64,000 bases of DNA from Paenibacillus sp. RC67 (GTDB lineage: Bacteria > Bacillota > Bacilli > Paenibacillales > NBRC-103111). The stretch lies in assembly GCF_030020805.1 (NCBI RefSeq), contig NZ_CP125098.1:5045501-5109500 (forward strand). The letters are read 5' to 3'. Below, piece by piece: positions 62,019 through 64,000 of this stretch. The notes beneath the pieces were generated by a model that did no database searches, was not told the DNA's origin, and was given only the letters and a program-made list of their open reading frames with translations. Every line of letters begins with the position of its first letter. Within the stretch, counting starts at the first letter, position 1. The translations under genes were made by a program, and so were the position numbers.

Positions 62019-63818
62019 TTAATTAGAAGTAAAACTAATCATGCTATCCTCCACTGTGGTTATACCTCCAAGATCCGGCTTGTCGTCCAAAGTGACGACC
62101 GGAGCAGCGGGTCCGTGCAGCTCGAATACGACGATCTCATTGCTGCCCTTTTTCAATATGGGCCCTGGGATATACAGCGCCTTTTGCGGGCCAGCCTCCC
62201 AATAACGGCCTAGATTGAAGCCGTTCACGTAAACGACTCCCTTCTTCCAGCCGTCCATGCGGATAAATGTATCCGCCGTTTCTTCAGCTTCGAACGTGCC
62301 TTGATAAAACGACGGACTGTCCGCAGGCTGAGCTCCGGCCGGAGTCTCCGAATATTGAAGCGCAGAGAGCGTATCCAGCGGCAATGTATACATGGTCCAA
62401 TCAAATAGAAACTGAAAATCGAGACGCACGCCTTCCGTAATCCCTTTGTAGTCTTTCAACAGCGGTCCGTAATTGATGCGTCCCATGTTCTCAACCAGAA
62501 TGGTCAAACGAGCGCCGCTGGCAGGAACATCCACAGTAAGCGGAGCATAATTCCAGCGTTCGATGACCCCGATGTAGACTCCGTCCAGAAACACCTGCGC
62601 CCGATCGTGTACGTCTTGGATATGCAGCTGTTGACTGCGGCGAGGTCCGGATACTTGCGTCTCGTACACAATGAAGCCATAGTTTTGGCCGAATTTTTCC
62701 ATCGGTTCGGGATTTGTACGCTTCACTGGAGCTGACAGGTTATCCAATTGTTCGAACAGTGCAGCGCGTTTTGTCAGCGTGACTTCTCCGTAACGGATTT
62801 TTTTAACCTGCTCCGGCAGCGTATCCTCTACCTCGTATCCGTAACGCTTCAACACTTCTTTGACTGCGACATATTTATCTGAGACATCACCCCATTCCGT
62901 CAACGGCGAGTCGTAGTCGTAGCTCGTTATCGTAGGCTCATACGTTTTGATGTGATTGGCTCCGTTATAGAAGCCGAAGTTAGTGCCGCCGTGGAACATA
63001 TAAAAGTTGACGGAAGCATCCATGGCTAACATTTCTTCCAGTACTTTGGCTACATCGCCCGCATCGCGGGTATGGTGCTCCTCCATCCAATGGTCGAACC
63101 AGCCATTCCAATATTCCATACACATAAGAGGCTCATCAGGACGGTATTCCTTGAACTTCTCGAACGACTCCGCTGCACGGGAGCCAAAATTGACGGTGGC
63201 CAGCACCCCTGGGACGGTTCCCCCCTGCAGCATCTGGTCAGTCGGACCATCGGATGTGAACAGCAGCACATCGACGCCGCGCTTAATCAGTCCTTGGCGC
63301 AAATACTCGAGGTATTGCATATCGTTGCCGTAGCTCCCGTACTCATTCTCGATCTGTACCGCGATGATCGGTCCGCCGTTTGTGCATAATAGCGGCTTCA
63401 GCTTCGGCAGCAGCACATCGTAATAAGCGTCCACTTTGCTTAAGAATAGCGGATCATTGCAGCGTAAGCGAATGTTCGGATATTGGAGCAGCCATGCTGG
63501 AAGTCCTCCGAATTCCCATTCCGCGCAAATATACGGGCTAGGGCGGACAATCACATGCAAACCGACCTCCCCAGCCAGTTCGATGAACCGGACAATATCG
63601 GCAAGACCCTCAAAGCAAAATTTGCCTTCCACCGGCTCATGCATATTCCAGGCTACATAAGTCTCCACCGTGTTGAAGCCGCAAGCTTTCAGCTTAATCA
63701 GACGATCCTTCCAATATTCAGGCACCACGCGAAAATAATGAATCGCTCCCGCAACAATACGTGCAGGCTCCCCGTTCAGCCTAAATTGATTGCCAACTAC
63801 TTCGAATGATACAGCCAT
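62019..63818 (-). CDS. GH35 beta-galactosidase
   Basis: This 599-residue protein has the GH35 TIM barrel (about 10-320) with acid/base Glu in QIENEYGSYG (about 160) and nucleophile Glu in CMEYWNGWFDHW (about 235), plus MFHGGTNFGFYNGA, diagnostic for the family, and two C-terminal jelly-roll domains (about 370-595, DVHDRAQVFLDGVYIGVIERW; VYVNGFNLGRYWEAGPQ). There is no signal peptide, so it is cytoplasmic. It cleaves terminal beta-galactose from galactan or arabinogalactan oligosaccharides, fitting the GH43/GH51/GH2 locus. The ATG has GAGG within the site GTGAGGTTGAGCAT. Confidence 0.93.
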   Translation of the reverse strand: MAVSFEVVGNQFRLNGEPARIVAGAIHYFRVVPEYWKDRLIKLKACGFNTVETYVAWNMHEPVEGKFCFEGLADIVRFIELAGEVGLHVIVRPSPYICAEWEFGGLPAWLLQYPNIRLRCNDPLFLSKVDAYYDVLLPKLKPLLCTNGGPIIAVQIENEYGSYGNDMQYLEYLRQGLIKRGVDVLLFTSDGPTDQMLQGGTVPGVLATVNFGSRAAESFEKFKEYRPDEPLMCMEYWNGWFDHWMEEHHTRDAGDVAKVLEEMLAMDASVNFYMFHGGTNFGFYNGANHIKTYEPTITSYDYDSPLTEWGDVSDKYVAVKEVLKRYGYEVEDTLPEQVKKIRYGEVTLTKRAALFEQLDNLSAPVKRTNPEPMEKFGQNYGFIVYETQVSGPRRSQQLHIQDVHDRAQVFLDGVYIGVIERWNYAPLTVDVPASGARLTILVENMGRINYGPLLKDYKGITEGVRLDFQFLFDWTMYTLPLDTLSALQYSETPAGAQPADSPSFYQGTFEAEETADTFIRMDGWKKGVVYVNGFNLGRYWEAGPQKALYIPGPILKKGSNEIVVFELHGPAAPVVTLDDKPDLGGITTVEDSMISFTSN

Positions 63819-64000
63819 ATGCTCAACCTCACAGATTTTAATTTATTTGCTCTTCAAATTGTAAGTAATTGAGCGGACAATCGAAATAACCAAACGTGTC
63901 GTTTGTATAACCTTTTGTGCTGCGAATCGAATTGCGGTACTATTAAAGATGACCTAACATTCGGAACCGGACATTTTTTTACTGAAAGGAACGAGCAACT
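63819..64000 (+). other. Leader region, probably of a divergent gene starting beyond the window
   Basis: No coding frame is supported here. TTGTGC, a 17-base spacer and TACTAT (near 63919-63947), and GAAAGGA at the far end, suggest a plus-strand gene starts just after 64000. This is tentative. Confidence 0.35.

Noticed and set aside
1..64000. tRNA, rRNA, riboswitch, CRISPR or prophage genes
   Set aside because: I read the gaps for cloverleaf, repeat and phage signals and found none I could support.

Overview
The window looks like a chromosomal segment of a Paenibacillus-type member of the Bacillales (an inference, no marker gene was tested). The reasons are the dense carbohydrate-uptake loci with YesM/YesN-style two-component systems, many AraC regulators, CUT1 sugar transporters without their own ATPase, giant proteins ending in three SLH domains, strong AGGAGG ribosome sites and CcpA (cre-like) operators. 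Most genes lie on the minus strand.

Layout. (1) 1-3.9 kb: an operon resembling B. subtilis yxdLM-yxeA (BceAB-type ABC exporter), followed by a DUF418 membrane protein cut by the window edge. Its promoter carries phased response-regulator repeats, but no two-component pair is present. (2) 4.1-6.7 kb: a nitroreductase, an Rrf2 regulator and an intact IS3-family element (5377-6674, 3-bp target duplication) inserted exactly in the loop of an intrinsic terminator. (3) 6.9-9.3 kb: a soluble kinase fusing a LacI-type sugar-binding domain to PAS and histidine-kinase domains. (4) 9.7-17.6 kb: a YesMN-controlled CUT1 sugar transporter operon with a TIM-barrel protein and an FAD oxidoreductase; one permease gene is frameshifted. 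(5) 17.9-21.6 kb: two paralogous orphan solute-binding lipoproteins around an AraC regulator.

(6) 21.9-38.7 kb is the most interesting block. A phnS2-T2-U2-like transporter (putative 2-aminoethylphosphonate type) is followed on the same strand by two giant SLH-anchored surface proteins, one with a calcineurin-like phosphoesterase domain, then a DeoR regulator and a HAD phosphatase. The transporter promoter holds four 11-bp-phased TTAACA-like hexamers, the pattern of a PhoP (Pho) box. Together these suggest a phosphate-starvation-controlled surface system for scavenging organophosphorus compounds.

(7) 39-42.7 kb: a decayed rhamnogalacturonan lyase (internal deletion), galactarate dehydratase and a LysR regulator. 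(8) 42.8-63.8 kb: a locus for plant cell-wall side chains: GH2, GH43, GH51 arabinofuranosidase, an LplABC-type transporter, YesMN, a tandem GH43 protein whose first propeller lacks the general acid, a frameshifted GH43-LamG gene, an AraC regulator, a third orphan binding protein and a GH35 beta-galactosidase. The enzymes fit arabinan and galactan chains of pectin. I saw no tRNA, rRNA, CRISPR array or prophage.
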